Assembly (NCBI RefSeq): GCF_902497625.1
Contig: NZ_CABVGX010000019.1
Coordinates: 39,688 to 103,687 of the forward strand
Length of the DNA stretch: 64,000 nucleotides
Direction of reading: 5' to 3'
DNA from: Pseudomonas fluorescens
GTDB taxonomy: Bacteria > Pseudomonadota > Gammaproteobacteria > Pseudomonadales > Pseudomonadaceae
Shown here: piece by piece, positions 1-7,912 of the stretch
Position numbering within the stretch: the stretch's first letter is position 1
How the letters are laid out: each line of letters begins with the position of its first letter
Notes under the pieces: generated by a model
What the model was told of the DNA's origin: nothing
Database searches by the model: none
The model's input: the letters and a program-made list of their open reading frames with translations, nothing else
Made by a program: the position numbers and the translations under genes

Positions 1-258
1 GCCGGCGTGCTGGCGCAGGTCAAGCGCGAGCAGGCCGAGCGCAGTGGCCAGGTTTTCAGCGCCGAGCAGGAAGCCGAGATCAAGCAACCGATTCTCGATC
101 AGTATGAAAAGCAGGGTCACCCCTACTACTCCAGCGCGCGACTTTGGGATGACGGTGTCATCGACCCGGCGCAGACCCGCGACGTATTGGCGCTGGCTCT
201 GTCTGCGTCGCTGAATGCGCCAATCGAACCGAGCCGCTTCGGCGTGTTCCGGATGTGA
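1..258 (+). CDS. liuB: methylcrotonoyl-CoA carboxylase beta subunit, C-terminal part
   Basis: The frame is open from the first base and ends at TGA 256-258, so only the last 85 residues of a gene that begins before the window are visible. The tail ([17 protein letters not shown], ending FGVFRM) matches the end of the carboxyltransferase subunit of 3-methylcrotonyl-CoA carboxylase. That subunit transfers CO2 from carboxybiotin to 3-methylcrotonyl-CoA in leucine breakdown. The following liuC and liuD genes on the same strand fit the liu operon order. The identity rests on a short tail plus context. Confidence 0.85.
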   Translation, partial: AGVLAQVKREQAERSGQVFSAEQEAEIKQPILDQYEKQGHPYYSSARLWDDGVIDPAQTRDVLALALSASLNAPIEPSRFGVFRM

Positions 259-275
259 TTTTCTGTGGGAGCGGG

Positions 276-336
276 CTTGTGTGGCGAGGGGGGTTGCCCC
301 CGTTCGATTGCGAAGCAATCGCCATCCCCGGCAATC
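276..336. repeat. REP-like palindromes between liuB and liuC
   Basis: The liuB-liuC gap holds GGGGGGTTGCCCCC followed by GATTGCGAAGCAATC, two small stem-loops. The same arrangement (GGGGGCTTGCCCCCGTTGGG then GTCGCGAAGCGAC) recurs near 13690 and 13770, so this is one copy of a dispersed REP family placed inside an operon. Confidence 0.6.
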
Positions 337-366
337 CCCCCACATGAGTTGTGGAGACGGACCAAT

Positions 367-1176
367 ATGAGTGACTTCAATACCATCGAACTGCTGAACG
401 ACCCGCGGGGTTTTGCCACCCTGTGGCTCAGCCGTGAAGAAAAGAACAACGCCTTCAACGCCGAGATGATCCGCGAGCTGATCCTCGCGCTGGACAAGGT
501 GTCGAGCGACGCCAGCCTGCGGTTTCTGCTGGTGCGCGGGCGCGGCAAACATTTCAGCGCCGGTGCCGATCTGGCCTGGATGCAGCAATCGGCCGAACTC
601 GATTACCACACCAACCTTGATGACGCGCGGGAACTGGCGGAGTTGATGTACAACCTCGCCAAACTGAAAATCCCGACCCTTGCCGTGGTGCAGGGCGCAG
701 CATTCGGCGGCGCGCTGGGTTTGATCAGTTGCTGTGACATGGCGATTGGTGCCGATGACGCGCAGTTTTGCCTGTCGGAAGTGCGCATCGGCCTGGCCCC
801 TGCGGTGATCAGCCCGTTCGTGGTGCAGGCCATTGGCGAACGGGCGGCGCGCCGTTATGCCCTGACTGCCGAGCGATTTGGCGGACAACGGGCGCGGGAG
901 ATCGGCTTGTTGTCGGAGAGTTATCCCGCCCCCGAAATGGAGCGGAGTGTCGAGCAATGGATCGACAACCTGTTGCTCAACAGCCCGGCCGCCATGCGCG
1001 TCAGCAAGGACCTGCTGCGCGAAGTGGGTAACGGCGCACTGACGCCGGCGCTGCGCCGCTACACCGAAAATGCGATCGCCCGTATCCGCGTCAGCCCTGA
1101 AGGCCAGGAGGGTTTGCGGGCCTTTCTGCAAAAACGTCCACCCAACTGGCATGCCGCAACCAAGGAGCCGCGTTGA
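367..1176 (+). CDS. liuC: methylglutaconyl-CoA hydratase (crotonase family)
   Basis: A 269-residue crotonase-fold protein. The oxyanion-hole segment is GRGKHFSAGADLAWM and the conserved central helix is GAAFGGALGLISCCDMAI, followed by SEVRIGLAPA, which carries the catalytic-type Glu. Its position between the two carboxylase subunits identifies it as the hydratase of the leucine pathway, which turns 3-methylglutaconyl-CoA into HMG-CoA. Translation could open further upstream (near 265), but that stretch is REP sequence. ATG 367, shortly after the GTGGAGACGG at about 351, begins where the family begins. The stop TGA overlaps the next start by one base (TGATG). Confidence 0.9.
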   Translation: MSDFNTIELLNDPRGFATLWLSREEKNNAFNAEMIRELILALDKVSSDASLRFLLVRGRGKHFSAGADLAWMQQSAELDYHTNLDDARELAELMYNLAKLKIPTLAVVQGAAFGGALGLISCCDMAIGADDAQFCLSEVRIGLAPAVISPFVVQAIGERAARRYALTAERFGGQRAREIGLLSESYPAPEMERSVEQWIDNLLLNSPAAMRVSKDLLREVGNGALTPALRRYTENAIARIRVSPEGQEGLRAFLQKRPPNWHAATKEPR

Positions 1177-3125
1177 TGAGCGCACCTGTCATTACCACTT
1201 TGCTGGTGGCCAACCGTGGCGAAATCGCTTGCCGAGTGATGCGCACCGCCAAAGCGTTGGGCCTGACCACCGTGGCCGTGCACAGCGCGACCGACCGTGA
1301 TGCCCGGCACAGCCGCGAAGCGGATATTCGCGTAGACCTCGGTGGCAGCAAGGCCGCCGACAGTTATCTGCAAATTGATAAACTGATCGCCGCTGCAAAG
1401 GCCAGTGGAGCCCAGGCGATTCATCCGGGTTACGGTTTCTTGTCTGAGAACGCCGGGTTCGCCCGCGCCATCGAGTCCGCCGGGCTTATCTTCCTTGGCC
1501 CGCCCGCCTCGGCCATCGACGCGATGGGCAGCAAATCCGCAGCCAAGGCGTTGATGGAAACCGCCGGAGTGCCATTGGTGCCGGGTTATCACGGCGAAGC
1601 CCAGGACCTCGACACCTTCCGCGATGCCTGCGAACGCATCGGCTACCCGGTGCTGCTCAAGGCCACGGCCGGGGGCGGCGGCAAAGGCATGAAAGTCGTC
1701 GAGGAAGTCAGCCAACTGGCCGAAGCCCTCGCCTCGGCTCAACGCGAAGCGCAGTCCTCGTTTGGCGACTCGCGCATGCTGGTGGAGAAATACCTGCTGA
1801 AACCGCGCCACGTCGAAATCCAGATTTTCGCTGACCAGCTCGGTAACTGTCTGTACCTCAACGAGCGTGATTGCTCGATCCAGCGACGTCACCAGAAAGT
1901 CGTCGAAGAGGCCCCGGCACCCGGGTTGAGCGCAGAACTGCGTCGGGCCATGGGTGAAGCCGCCGTGCGTTCCGCACAAGCCATCGGGTATGTCGGCGCC
2001 GGTACTGTAGAGTTTTTGCTGGATGCGCGCGGTGAGTTTTTCTTCATGGAGATGAACACACGTCTGCAGGTCGAGCATCCCGTCACCGAAGCCATTACCG
2101 GGCTCGACCTGGTCGCCTGGCAAATCCGCGTAGCGCGGGGTGAAGCGCTGCCGATGAGACAGGATCAGGTTCCGCTGCTGGGCCACGCCATTGAAGTGCG
2201 TTTGTATGCCGAAGACCCTGGCAATGATTTCCTCCCCGCGACGGGCCAACTGGAGTTGTATCGCGAATCCGCGCCAGGTCCGGGACGTCGGGTCGACAGC
2301 GGTGTTGAAGAAGGCGACGAGATTTCGCCATTCTATGATCCTATGCTTGGCAAATTGATTGCCTGGGGCGAGGACCGTGAGCAGGCACGCTTGCGATTGC
2401 TGAGTATGCTCGATGAATTTGCGATTGGCGGGCTCAAGACCAACATCAATTTTCTGCGGCGGATCATCGCTCATCCAGCCTTCGCCGCAGCGGAACTCGA
2501 TACGGGGTTTATTCCTCGCTATCACGAGCAATTGCTGCCGCCGGCTGCGGCCCTGAGTGATGAATTCTGGCAAGCCGCCGCGCAGGCGTTTGCGCAAAGC
2601 CGGCCGAGCATTCCCCGTGTCGATGATCCTGCTTCACCGTGGGCGACCAGCAACGGTTTTCGGGTTGGGCTGCCGAGCGAGACGACCCTGCATTTGATGT
2701 GCGAAGGTCAGGACCGGGCGCTGACGTTGGGCGATGTAGCTTCAGCGCACCTCAACGGCGATCATCTGTCCACCGAGCACAACGGGATGCGCCGCCAGCA
2801 TCGCGCTATTCGCAGCGACGACGTTGTTTATCTGCAATGGGAAGGTGAGCTGCGGCGCATCGAATCTTACGACCCGATCAGTGCTGTCGAAGCCAGTCAC
2901 AGCCATCAGGGCGGACTGACCGCACCGATGAACGGGAGCATCGTAAGAATTTTGGTTGAACCCGGGCAAACGGTTGAAGCCGGCGCTCAATTGGTGGTGC
3001 TGGAAGCAATGAAGATGGAGCACAGCATTCGCGCGCCGCACGCCGGAGTAATCAGGGCGCTGTATTGCCAGGAAGGCGAAATGGTCAGCGAGGGCGCTGC
3101 GCTGGTAGAACTGGAGGAAGCGTGA
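1176..3125 (+). CDS. liuD: methylcrotonoyl-CoA carboxylase alpha (biotin) subunit
   Basis: A 649-residue subunit that carboxylates its own biotin using ATP and bicarbonate and hands the CO2 to the beta subunit. The N-terminal biotin carboxylase part begins TLLVANRGEIACRVMRTA, with the ATP-grasp glycine loop ATAGGGGKGMK near residue 165 and MEMNTRLQVEHPVTE near 290. The C-terminal biotinyl domain carries EAMKMEH with the biotin-accepting Lys at about residue 613. Start ATG 1176 overlaps the liuC stop. A liuE gene (HMG-CoA lyase), often next in pseudomonads, is absent: the next gene lies on the other strand. Confidence 0.95.
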   Translation: MSAPVITTLLVANRGEIACRVMRTAKALGLTTVAVHSATDRDARHSREADIRVDLGGSKAADSYLQIDKLIAAAKASGAQAIHPGYGFLSENAGFARAIESAGLIFLGPPASAIDAMGSKSAAKALMETAGVPLVPGYHGEAQDLDTFRDACERIGYPVLLKATAGGGGKGMKVVEEVSQLAEALASAQREAQSSFGDSRMLVEKYLLKPRHVEIQIFADQLGNCLYLNERDCSIQRRHQKVVEEAPAPGLSAELRRAMGEAAVRSAQAIGYVGAGTVEFLLDARGEFFFMEMNTRLQVEHPVTEAITGLDLVAWQIRVARGEALPMRQDQVPLLGHAIEVRLYAEDPGNDFLPATGQLELYRESAPGPGRRVDSGVEEGDEISPFYDPMLGKLIAWGEDREQARLRLLSMLDEFAIGGLKTNINFLRRIIAHPAFAAAELDTGFIPRYHEQLLPPAAALSDEFWQAAAQAFAQSRPSIPRVDDPASPWATSNGFRVGLPSETTLHLMCEGQDRALTLGDVASAHLNGDHLSTEHNGMRRQHRAIRSDDVVYLQWEGELRRIESYDPISAVEASHSHQGGLTAPMNGSIVRILVEPGQTVEAGAQLVVLEAMKMEHSIRAPHAGVIRALYCQEGEMVSEGAALVELEEA

Positions 3126-3164
3126 AATGAAGATCGGTCCTGCAGTTGCGCAGAACCGGTCTGA

Positions 3165-3812
3165 CTAGAATCGGGCAGTCGCCTGGACCACCACGCCGAT
3201 AATTCGGCACGTTTCGGTGAACAGCGCTTTCGGATAAGTGGGATTGAGCGGGACCAGGTAACGCTGACCGCCCTCTTCGATCAACTTGCGGAAAGTCGCT
3301 TCGCTGCTGTCGGGCCACTGCACAATCAGCATTTTTCCCGGTTCCGGGACAATGTCCGGATCGACCAGAATCATCATGCCTTCGCTGATACTGAGGCCGC
3401 TGGGTGCGGTCATCGCATCGCCCACCACTCTCAGCCAGAACGCTGCGCCCCGGGCGTGGTAATCGGTCAATTCGAACTGCGGCTTGCGGTACACGGTCCG
3501 CTCGCCGTCGCGTACCTCGCCAGTCTCCCGCCAGTCGCTGACCGGGTAACGGAAGAACGGATTGTATTTTTGCACGAGGTCCTGACTTTCATCCGCAGCA
3601 GGGTCCGGCTCCCTGATGACCAGTGCCACTTCGAGAAACTCCATGCCAAGCGCGCGAAGTACTCGATTCATGTCATCGATACCCGGCTCACGACGTTTAT
3701 TCAGCCAATGCCCTACGCCGCCCTGGGACATACCGAGGCGATCGGCGAGAACTTCCTGAGTGATTTTCAGCTCACTCATCTTGGCTTTGACCAGCTCTAT
3801 CCATTTATCCAT
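3165..3812 (-). CDS. S24/LexA-family HTH repressor lacking the usual catalytic Ser
   Basis: A 215-residue phage/tailocin-type repressor. Residues 1-65 are an XRE helix-turn-helix (ITQEVLADRLGMSQGGVGHWL). The C-terminal half is an S24 peptidase-like dimerisation domain: VVGDAMTAPSGLS, then a Lys-containing block ATFRKLIEEG, ending IIGVVVQATA. In self-cleaving relatives the first block is GDSM; here the codon is GCG (Ala), so autocleavage after DNA damage looks unlikely unless another residue substitutes. Start ATG 3812 (MDKWIELVKAKM) is where the HTH begins; the frame continues upstream without homology. It is divergent from the DUF6124-like gene with a palindrome between. No tailocin genes are near. 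Confidence 0.85.
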   Translation of the reverse strand: MDKWIELVKAKMSELKITQEVLADRLGMSQGGVGHWLNKRREPGIDDMNRVLRALGMEFLEVALVIREPDPAADESQDLVQKYNPFFRYPVSDWRETGEVRDGERTVYRKPQFELTDYHARGAAFWLRVVGDAMTAPSGLSISEGMMILVDPDIVPEPGKMLIVQWPDSSEATFRKLIEEGGQRYLVPLNPTYPKALFTETCRIIGVVVQATARF

Positions 3813-3882
3813 GGGCGGTACGATACGTGGGCGACTCCCGCCTGCAAAACACACATTGTAGTAGTTAAATGCTGGTAACAAA

Positions 3883-3893
3883 TACAGCCTGTA
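3883..3893. promoter_or_regulatory. candidate repressor operator palindrome
   Basis: TACAGCCTGTA is a perfect 11-base palindrome with a central C. It lies in the divergent gap, just upstream of a TAAGAT -10-like element (3895-3900) of the rightward gene. The position suits binding by the adjacent HTH repressor; this is an inference. Confidence 0.35.
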
Positions 3894-3935
3894 CTAAGAT
3901 TGGATGACGGATATCAGTCTTTCAAGGAGTGGACC

Positions 3936-4277
3936 ATGACCCCGTCAATCCCCAGCCACGACATACCCGACGTACCCATCGACACTTCGCTCACCTCTGC
4001 AAAAGGCTCCGCTGCCGCTCAGCGCGCGCTGGACTATTACTTGAAACCGGCTGTTTCAGATGAGGTGGTCGAGGATCGGTTCTTTGATGTAAGCCGCAAT
4101 ATCAGCAGCGAAGAGGCCTTGGTGCATGCAACGGATTTGCTACGTTGTGCAGCTGCCATTGCCTACGAGTCGGCCAGCCATCTGCAGGGCGTCAACCGAG
4201 ACCTGGCTTTTTCCACAGTGCACATGATCGACATGGCGAAAGCGATGGTCGACCGTTCCTTGCAAGGGGGCAAATAA
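3936..4277 (+). CDS. small DUF6124-like protein
   Basis: A 113-residue protein of a Pseudomonas-enriched family. The N-terminal 30 residues are Pro/Ser/Thr-rich and look disordered. They are followed by AAQRALDYYLKP and two probable helices (SSEEALVHATDLLRCAAAI and STVHMIDMAKAMVDRSL). The RALDYYL block resembles DUF6124 members; the assignment is from memory of the family pattern. Function is unknown. AAGGAG at 3924-3929 precedes ATG 3936 at good spacing, which decides the start. It is divergent from the repressor at 3165-3812. Confidence 0.8.
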   Translation: MTPSIPSHDIPDVPIDTSLTSAKGSAAAQRALDYYLKPAVSDEVVEDRFFDVSRNISSEEALVHATDLLRCAAAIAYESASHLQGVNRDLAFSTVHMIDMAKAMVDRSLQGGK

Positions 4278-4338
4278 AGCTGGAGGATTTTCAGAACGTC
4301 GCCGAGACGCAGTAATCCTATAGCGGCGATAAAATCAT

Positions 4339-4366
4339 TTGACTTGCAAACGAGAATGATTATTAT
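4339..4366 (+). promoter_or_regulatory. promoter and Fur box of the PrrF-like sRNA
   Basis: TTGACT (4339-4344) and TATTAT (4361-4366) form a sigma-70-type promoter with a 16-base spacer. The spacer and -10 are covered by a Fur-box-like sequence at about 4346-4369 (GCAAACGAGAATGATTATTATTGC, with inverted ends GCAA/TTGC). Iron-loaded Fur would block RNA polymerase, so the RNA should be made in iron shortage. Confidence 0.75.
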
Positions 4367-4373
4367 TGCATGC

Positions 4374-4486
4374 AGCTGGTCGCGAGATCAGTCGATTGTC
4401 CAGGTGACCTTAGGTCGGTCTCCTGAACGATCTCCTCATCAGGCTAATCACGGTTTTTGACCCGGCTTTTCGCCGGGTCTTTTTTT
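4374..4486 (+). ncRNA. prrF: PrrF-type iron-responsive small RNA
   Basis: About 113 nt. It begins AGCTGGTCGCGAGATCAG (5' stem-loop) and carries CATCAGGCTAATCACGG then TTTTTGACCCGGC. It ends in a strong terminator (GACCCGGC TTTTC GCCGGGTC plus seven T). These blocks match my memory of PrrF RNAs of Pseudomonas, which pair with and destabilise mRNAs of non-essential iron proteins (sodB, sdh, acn types), the counterpart of RyhB. The Fur box directly upstream supports the call. Exact ends are estimated from the promoter and terminator. Confidence 0.88.
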
Positions 4487-4761
4487 GCCGGTTATTCCGG
4501 CTTTACCTTCAGGCTAATGAAGTCTTAGGGGGTGGCTAATCCAATGGCGCGGATGATAGCAAAGGAACATTAAATGGCAATACAGCCCCGTCATCATTGG
4601 TCAAAACTAATCAAAAATAGCACTTGAGAATCAATCGCGCAGTCTCTAAGCTGCGCCGGCGTCAGGGAAGACGCCCCCCTATTTACTGCGCATTTTGTAC
4701 CGATTCCCTCCTCTTCAGCGTGTAAAGTAGCAGCCATAAAAATCATATTCAGGAACCGATT

Positions 4762-5913
4762 ATGACCGTGGCTAAATCCTCATTCGGCATCAGTGCAAAC
4801 TTCGACAGCGGCAATATCGAAGTGCTGGACATCAGCAATCCGCTCCAAGCGCTGCTCGCCATTCGGCCCGACACTCGCAGCAAGCATTTCCAGTGGTTTC
4901 ATTTTAAGGCCAGCGGCCTGCATGTGGGTCAAGAGCACTGGTTTCGTCTGAACAATGCCAGCCAGTCTTCCTATAACAAAGCCTGGGACGGTTACCAGGC
5001 GGTCGCCTCTTACGATCACGTCAACTGGTTCCGGGTGCCGACAATCTTCGAAGGCGATTGCCTGCGTTTCAGCCTCGAAGCCACCGCCACGCACGCATGG
5101 TTTGCTTATTTCGAACCTTACAGCCGCGGTCGCCATGACTGGCTCATCGAGCAGGCGCTGACCAAGGCCGGCGCCGAACTGCTGGCCACCGGCAAGAGCG
5201 TTGAGGGCCGTGACATTCAGCTGCTGCGTAAAGGCAGCGGTGCTGAAGGCCAGCGCAAAGTCTGGATGATTGCGCAGCAACACCCGGGTGAGCACATGGC
5301 CGAGTGGTTCATGGAAGGGGTGATCGAACGCCTGGAAAATCACGATGATCCGGTCATGCAGAAACTGCTCGCCGGCGCCGACCTGTACCTGGTGCCAAAC
5401 ATGAACCCGGACGGCGCCTTCCACGGCCATTTGCGCACCAATGCCATGGGCCAGGACCTGAACCGGGCCTGGCAGAGCGCCAGCCAGGAAATCAGTCCGG
5501 AGGTGCTGTTCGCTCAACAGCAAATGGAAAAGTACGGCGTCGACCTGTTCCTCGACATCCATGGCGATGAAGAAATCCCCTACGTCTTCACGGCCGGATG
5601 TGAAGGCAACCCGGGCTACACACCGCGTCTGGAAAAACTCGAAGAGCATTTTCGTGGCCATCTGAAGAACCTGACCAAGGACTTCCAGACCAAATACGGT
5701 TACACCCGCGACCTGCCCGGCAAAGCCAACATGACCCTCGCGTGCAACAGCGTCGGCGAAAAATTCGACTGCCTGTCATTGACCCTGGAGATGCCTTTCA
5801 AGGACAACAATGACAAGCCCGACCCGCTGACGGGCTGGTCCGGCAAACGTTCGAAGCAATTGGGCAAGGACGTGCTGACGACCGTGGCGGAGATGGTCGA
5901 TCACTTGCGCTGA
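4762..5913 (+). CDS. M14 metallocarboxypeptidase, cytosolic CCP/Nna1-like
   Basis: A 383-residue zinc carboxypeptidase without a signal peptide. About 130 residues of N-terminal beta-rich domain (FQWFHFKASGL, AYFEPYSRGRHDW) precede the catalytic domain. The zinc motif is QQHPGEHMAEWFMEG (HxxE), the third ligand is in FLDIHGDEE, and the catalytic Glu is in LSLTLEMPFKDNN. This layout is that of the cytosolic carboxypeptidase branch of M14. Bacterial substrates are not established; cytoplasmic peptides or protein tails are plausible. ATG 4762 follows AGGAAC. Single gene, downstream of the sRNA. Confidence 0.88.
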   Translation: MTVAKSSFGISANFDSGNIEVLDISNPLQALLAIRPDTRSKHFQWFHFKASGLHVGQEHWFRLNNASQSSYNKAWDGYQAVASYDHVNWFRVPTIFEGDCLRFSLEATATHAWFAYFEPYSRGRHDWLIEQALTKAGAELLATGKSVEGRDIQLLRKGSGAEGQRKVWMIAQQHPGEHMAEWFMEGVIERLENHDDPVMQKLLAGADLYLVPNMNPDGAFHGHLRTNAMGQDLNRAWQSASQEISPEVLFAQQQMEKYGVDLFLDIHGDEEIPYVFTAGCEGNPGYTPRLEKLEEHFRGHLKNLTKDFQTKYGYTRDLPGKANMTLACNSVGEKFDCLSLTLEMPFKDNNDKPDPLTGWSGKRSKQLGKDVLTTVAEMVDHLR

Positions 5914-5976
5914 GCGAGGGTCTGACGATGCAGGCTGCGCCAGCTCTGAAGCGTGGCGAAGCCTGCAGATCGGCAA

Positions 5977-6423
5977 TTATCCGGCTGCGATCCGCACGCA
6001 ATCCTCCGGCCCCAGCAAACGCCCATCTTCGGCGCGTAATTCCAGCGGTCGTACCGGCTGACCCTGAAGGCGATCGACCACCCGGGAATGCGCCTCTCCT
6101 TCCTCGAAGAAAAAAGCCTCGCCCCACTGCCGCAGACCGACGATCAGCGGGAACAGCCCTTTGCCTTTCTCCGTCAGCACATATTCCTGATACGCGCTGC
6201 CATCCGACGCTGGCACCAGATCGAAAATCCCGTGGGTCACCAAGGTGCGCAAACGAGCGGACAGAATATTTTTCGCCATGCCCAAACTGCGCTGAAACTC
6301 TCCAAACCGGCAGACTCCATCGAACGCATCGCGCACCAGCAACAACGACCACCAGTCGCCAATGGCATCCAGTGAGCGCGCAACCGGGCACTCGGCATTT
6401 TCCATACTCGTTCGCTTGGCCAC
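5977..6423 (-). CDS. HxlR-family winged-helix regulator
   Basis: A 148-residue HxlR-type regulator. The signature is ENAECPVARSLDAIGDWW (conserved Cys at the N-terminus), then LLVRDAFDGVCRFGEFQRSLG and the winged helix NILSARLRTLVTHGIF. The frame is open to 6441, but GTG 6423 has GGAGAG seven bases upstream, while the GTG at 6441 has no ribosome site, so 6423 is taken. It is divergent from an MFS efflux gene and two mirror-image 17-bp sites lie between them. The likely role is ligand-released control of the pump and of itself. Confidence 0.88.
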   Translation of the reverse strand: MAKRTSMENAECPVARSLDAIGDWWSLLLVRDAFDGVCRFGEFQRSLGMAKNILSARLRTLVTHGIFDLVPASDGSAYQEYVLTEKGKGLFPLIVGLRQWGEAFFFEEGEAHSRVVDRLQGQPVRPLELRAEDGRLLGPEDCVRIAAG

Positions 6424-6447
6424 GAAGACACTCTCCAACACAAATGT

Positions 6448-6501
6448 GGTTGCAATATAAAACCGGACTCTCTACCGTTCAACTGGTTTTATTTAGAAAC
6501 C
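6448..6501. promoter_or_regulatory. paired inverted operators between HxlR gene and MFS gene
   Basis: GGTTGCAATATAAAACC (6448-6464) and GGTTTTATTTAGAAACC (6485-6501) are near reverse complements of each other. Each is itself roughly palindromic (GGTT...AACC). They are 37 bp apart centre to centre. The second lies directly before the MFS ribosome site, the first just upstream of the regulator start. They fit binding sites for the neighbouring HxlR dimer. Confidence 0.6.
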
Positions 6502-6516
6502 ACTTTGGAGTTGCGC

Positions 6517-7719
6517 ATGAAAAACAGCCCGTCAACCCTGAGCACGAGCGTCGTGCTGCTGTTCGCCGTGGCCTGCGGGTTAGCCGTGGGCAATGTGTAT
6601 TACGCACAGCCTCTGCTCGATGCTATCGCCGAGACCTTTGCAATGGAGCCGGCCACCATCGGCATCGTCGTCACGCTGACTCAGGTCGGTTACGGCGCGG
6701 GGCTGGTGCTGCTGGTGCCGCTTGGCGATCTGCTGAACCGGCGGCGGTTGATTGTCTCCCAAACGCTGCTGTCGGCGCTGGCGCTGTTGATGATCGCTTT
6801 AGCCACCGACAGCACCTGGCTGTTAAGCGGGATGGCGCTGACAGGTTTTTTGGCAGTCGTCACCCAAGTGTTGGTGGCCTACGCTGCAAGGCTGGCGATC
6901 CCGGCCGAGCGCGGCCGGGTAGTGGGCGTGGTCACCAGCGGCATCGTTGTCGGCATCCTGTTGGCCCGCACTGTGGCCGGTGGCATGGCCGATCTGGCGG
7001 GTTGGCGTTCGGTTTATCTGCTGTCGGCAGGTTTGACCCTGCTGATGGCCCTGTTGCTGTTGCGGGTGCTGCCCAAAGATGAAGACCCGCAACCCGCACA
7101 ATCCTACGCGTCGTTACTGGAATCGGTGTTCGTGTTGTTCAGGGAGGAACCCGTGCTGCGCCAGCGGGCGGTTCTGGCACTGCTGACCTTTGCCAGCGCC
7201 ATGGTGCTGTGGACGCCCATGGTGTTGCCGCTCAGCGCCCCACCGCTGTCACTGTCCCACACGCAAATCGGCTTGTTTGGTCTGGCTGGAGCCGCCGGGG
7301 CACTGGGCGCTGCTCGCGCCGGGCATCTGACCGATCGGGGTTGGGGACACTGGATCAGTGGCTTGTCATTGCTGCTGATGCTGGTGTCGTGGCTGCCTGT
7401 GGCCCTCACTCAATCCTCGCTGTGGGCCTTGTTACTTGGCGTGATCACCCTCGATCTGGGTCTTCAAGCGGTGCATGTCACCAGCCAGAGCATGATCTAC
7501 AGCGTGCGCCCCGAAGCACAAAGTCGTCTGACCGCGGGCTACATGCTGTTCTATTCGATCGGCAGTGCGCTGGGTTCGATCGGTTCGACGGCGATGTATG
7601 CGTGGGCCGGGTGGACCGGTGTTTGTCTGTTGGGGGCAGGGATCAACGCGGCAGCGTTGATTTATTGGTGGCGAACGCTGGCTGCCCGAAACCAGCCCGT
7701 AGAAGCAGCTTCACGTTGA
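6517..7719 (+). CDS. MFS drug/metabolite efflux transporter
   Basis: A 400-residue major facilitator with about 12 hydrophobic segments. The first helix is VVLLFAVACGLAVGNVYYAQP. The loop 2-3 motif is PLGDLLNRRRLI, and the fifth helix region is GRVVGVVTSGIVVGILLART (antiporter-like motif C). The topology is that of the DHA1 drug:proton antiporters; the substrate is unknown. GGAG at 6506-6509 serves ATG 6517. A TTG start at 6505 is possible but sits on the ribosome site. Paired with the divergent HxlR regulator. Confidence 0.88.
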   Translation: MKNSPSTLSTSVVLLFAVACGLAVGNVYYAQPLLDAIAETFAMEPATIGIVVTLTQVGYGAGLVLLVPLGDLLNRRRLIVSQTLLSALALLMIALATDSTWLLSGMALTGFLAVVTQVLVAYAARLAIPAERGRVVGVVTSGIVVGILLARTVAGGMADLAGWRSVYLLSAGLTLLMALLLLRVLPKDEDPQPAQSYASLLESVFVLFREEPVLRQRAVLALLTFASAMVLWTPMVLPLSAPPLSLSHTQIGLFGLAGAAGALGAARAGHLTDRGWGHWISGLSLLLMLVSWLPVALTQSSLWALLLGVITLDLGLQAVHVTSQSMIYSVRPEAQSRLTAGYMLFYSIGSALGSIGSTAMYAWAGWTGVCLLGAGINAAALIYWWRTLAARNQPVEAASR

Positions 7720-7734
7720 TTCAGTCACTGAGAC

Positions 7735-7893
7735 CGTAGGAGCTGTCGAACACTGCGATCGTTGGCTTTGAAGGAACTCTCGATTTTCAGAGCAAAAAGA
7801 TCGCAGCCTTCGGCAGCTCCTACATTGGATGTGTGCGTCCTGGCAGATTTTCAGCAAAAGATCGCAGCCTTCGGCAAATCCTACGTTGTACGT
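7735..7893. repeat. REP pair plus a third copy (GATCGCAGCCTTCGGCA family)
   Basis: GTAGGAGCTGTCGAACACTG at 7737 faces AAAGATCGCAGCCTTCGGCAGCTCCTAC ending near 7824, forming an imperfect inverted pair. A further AAAGATCGCAGCCTTCGGCAAATCCTAC follows at about 7858-7885. The same element recurs at 42219-42324 and 45978-46014. It sits between the convergent MFS and cytochrome b561 genes. Confidence 0.75.
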
Positions 7894-7912
7894 GCACGTC
7901 TGAGGGCCGAGT

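Noticed and set aside
1059..2597. A 512-codon frame opposite liuD and liuC
   Set aside because: Antisense shadow; no ribosome site and no recognisable domain.
3165..4277. Prophage or tailocin remnant
   Set aside because: Only the repressor is phage-like; no structural, lysis or integrase genes and no attachment-site repeats were found near it.
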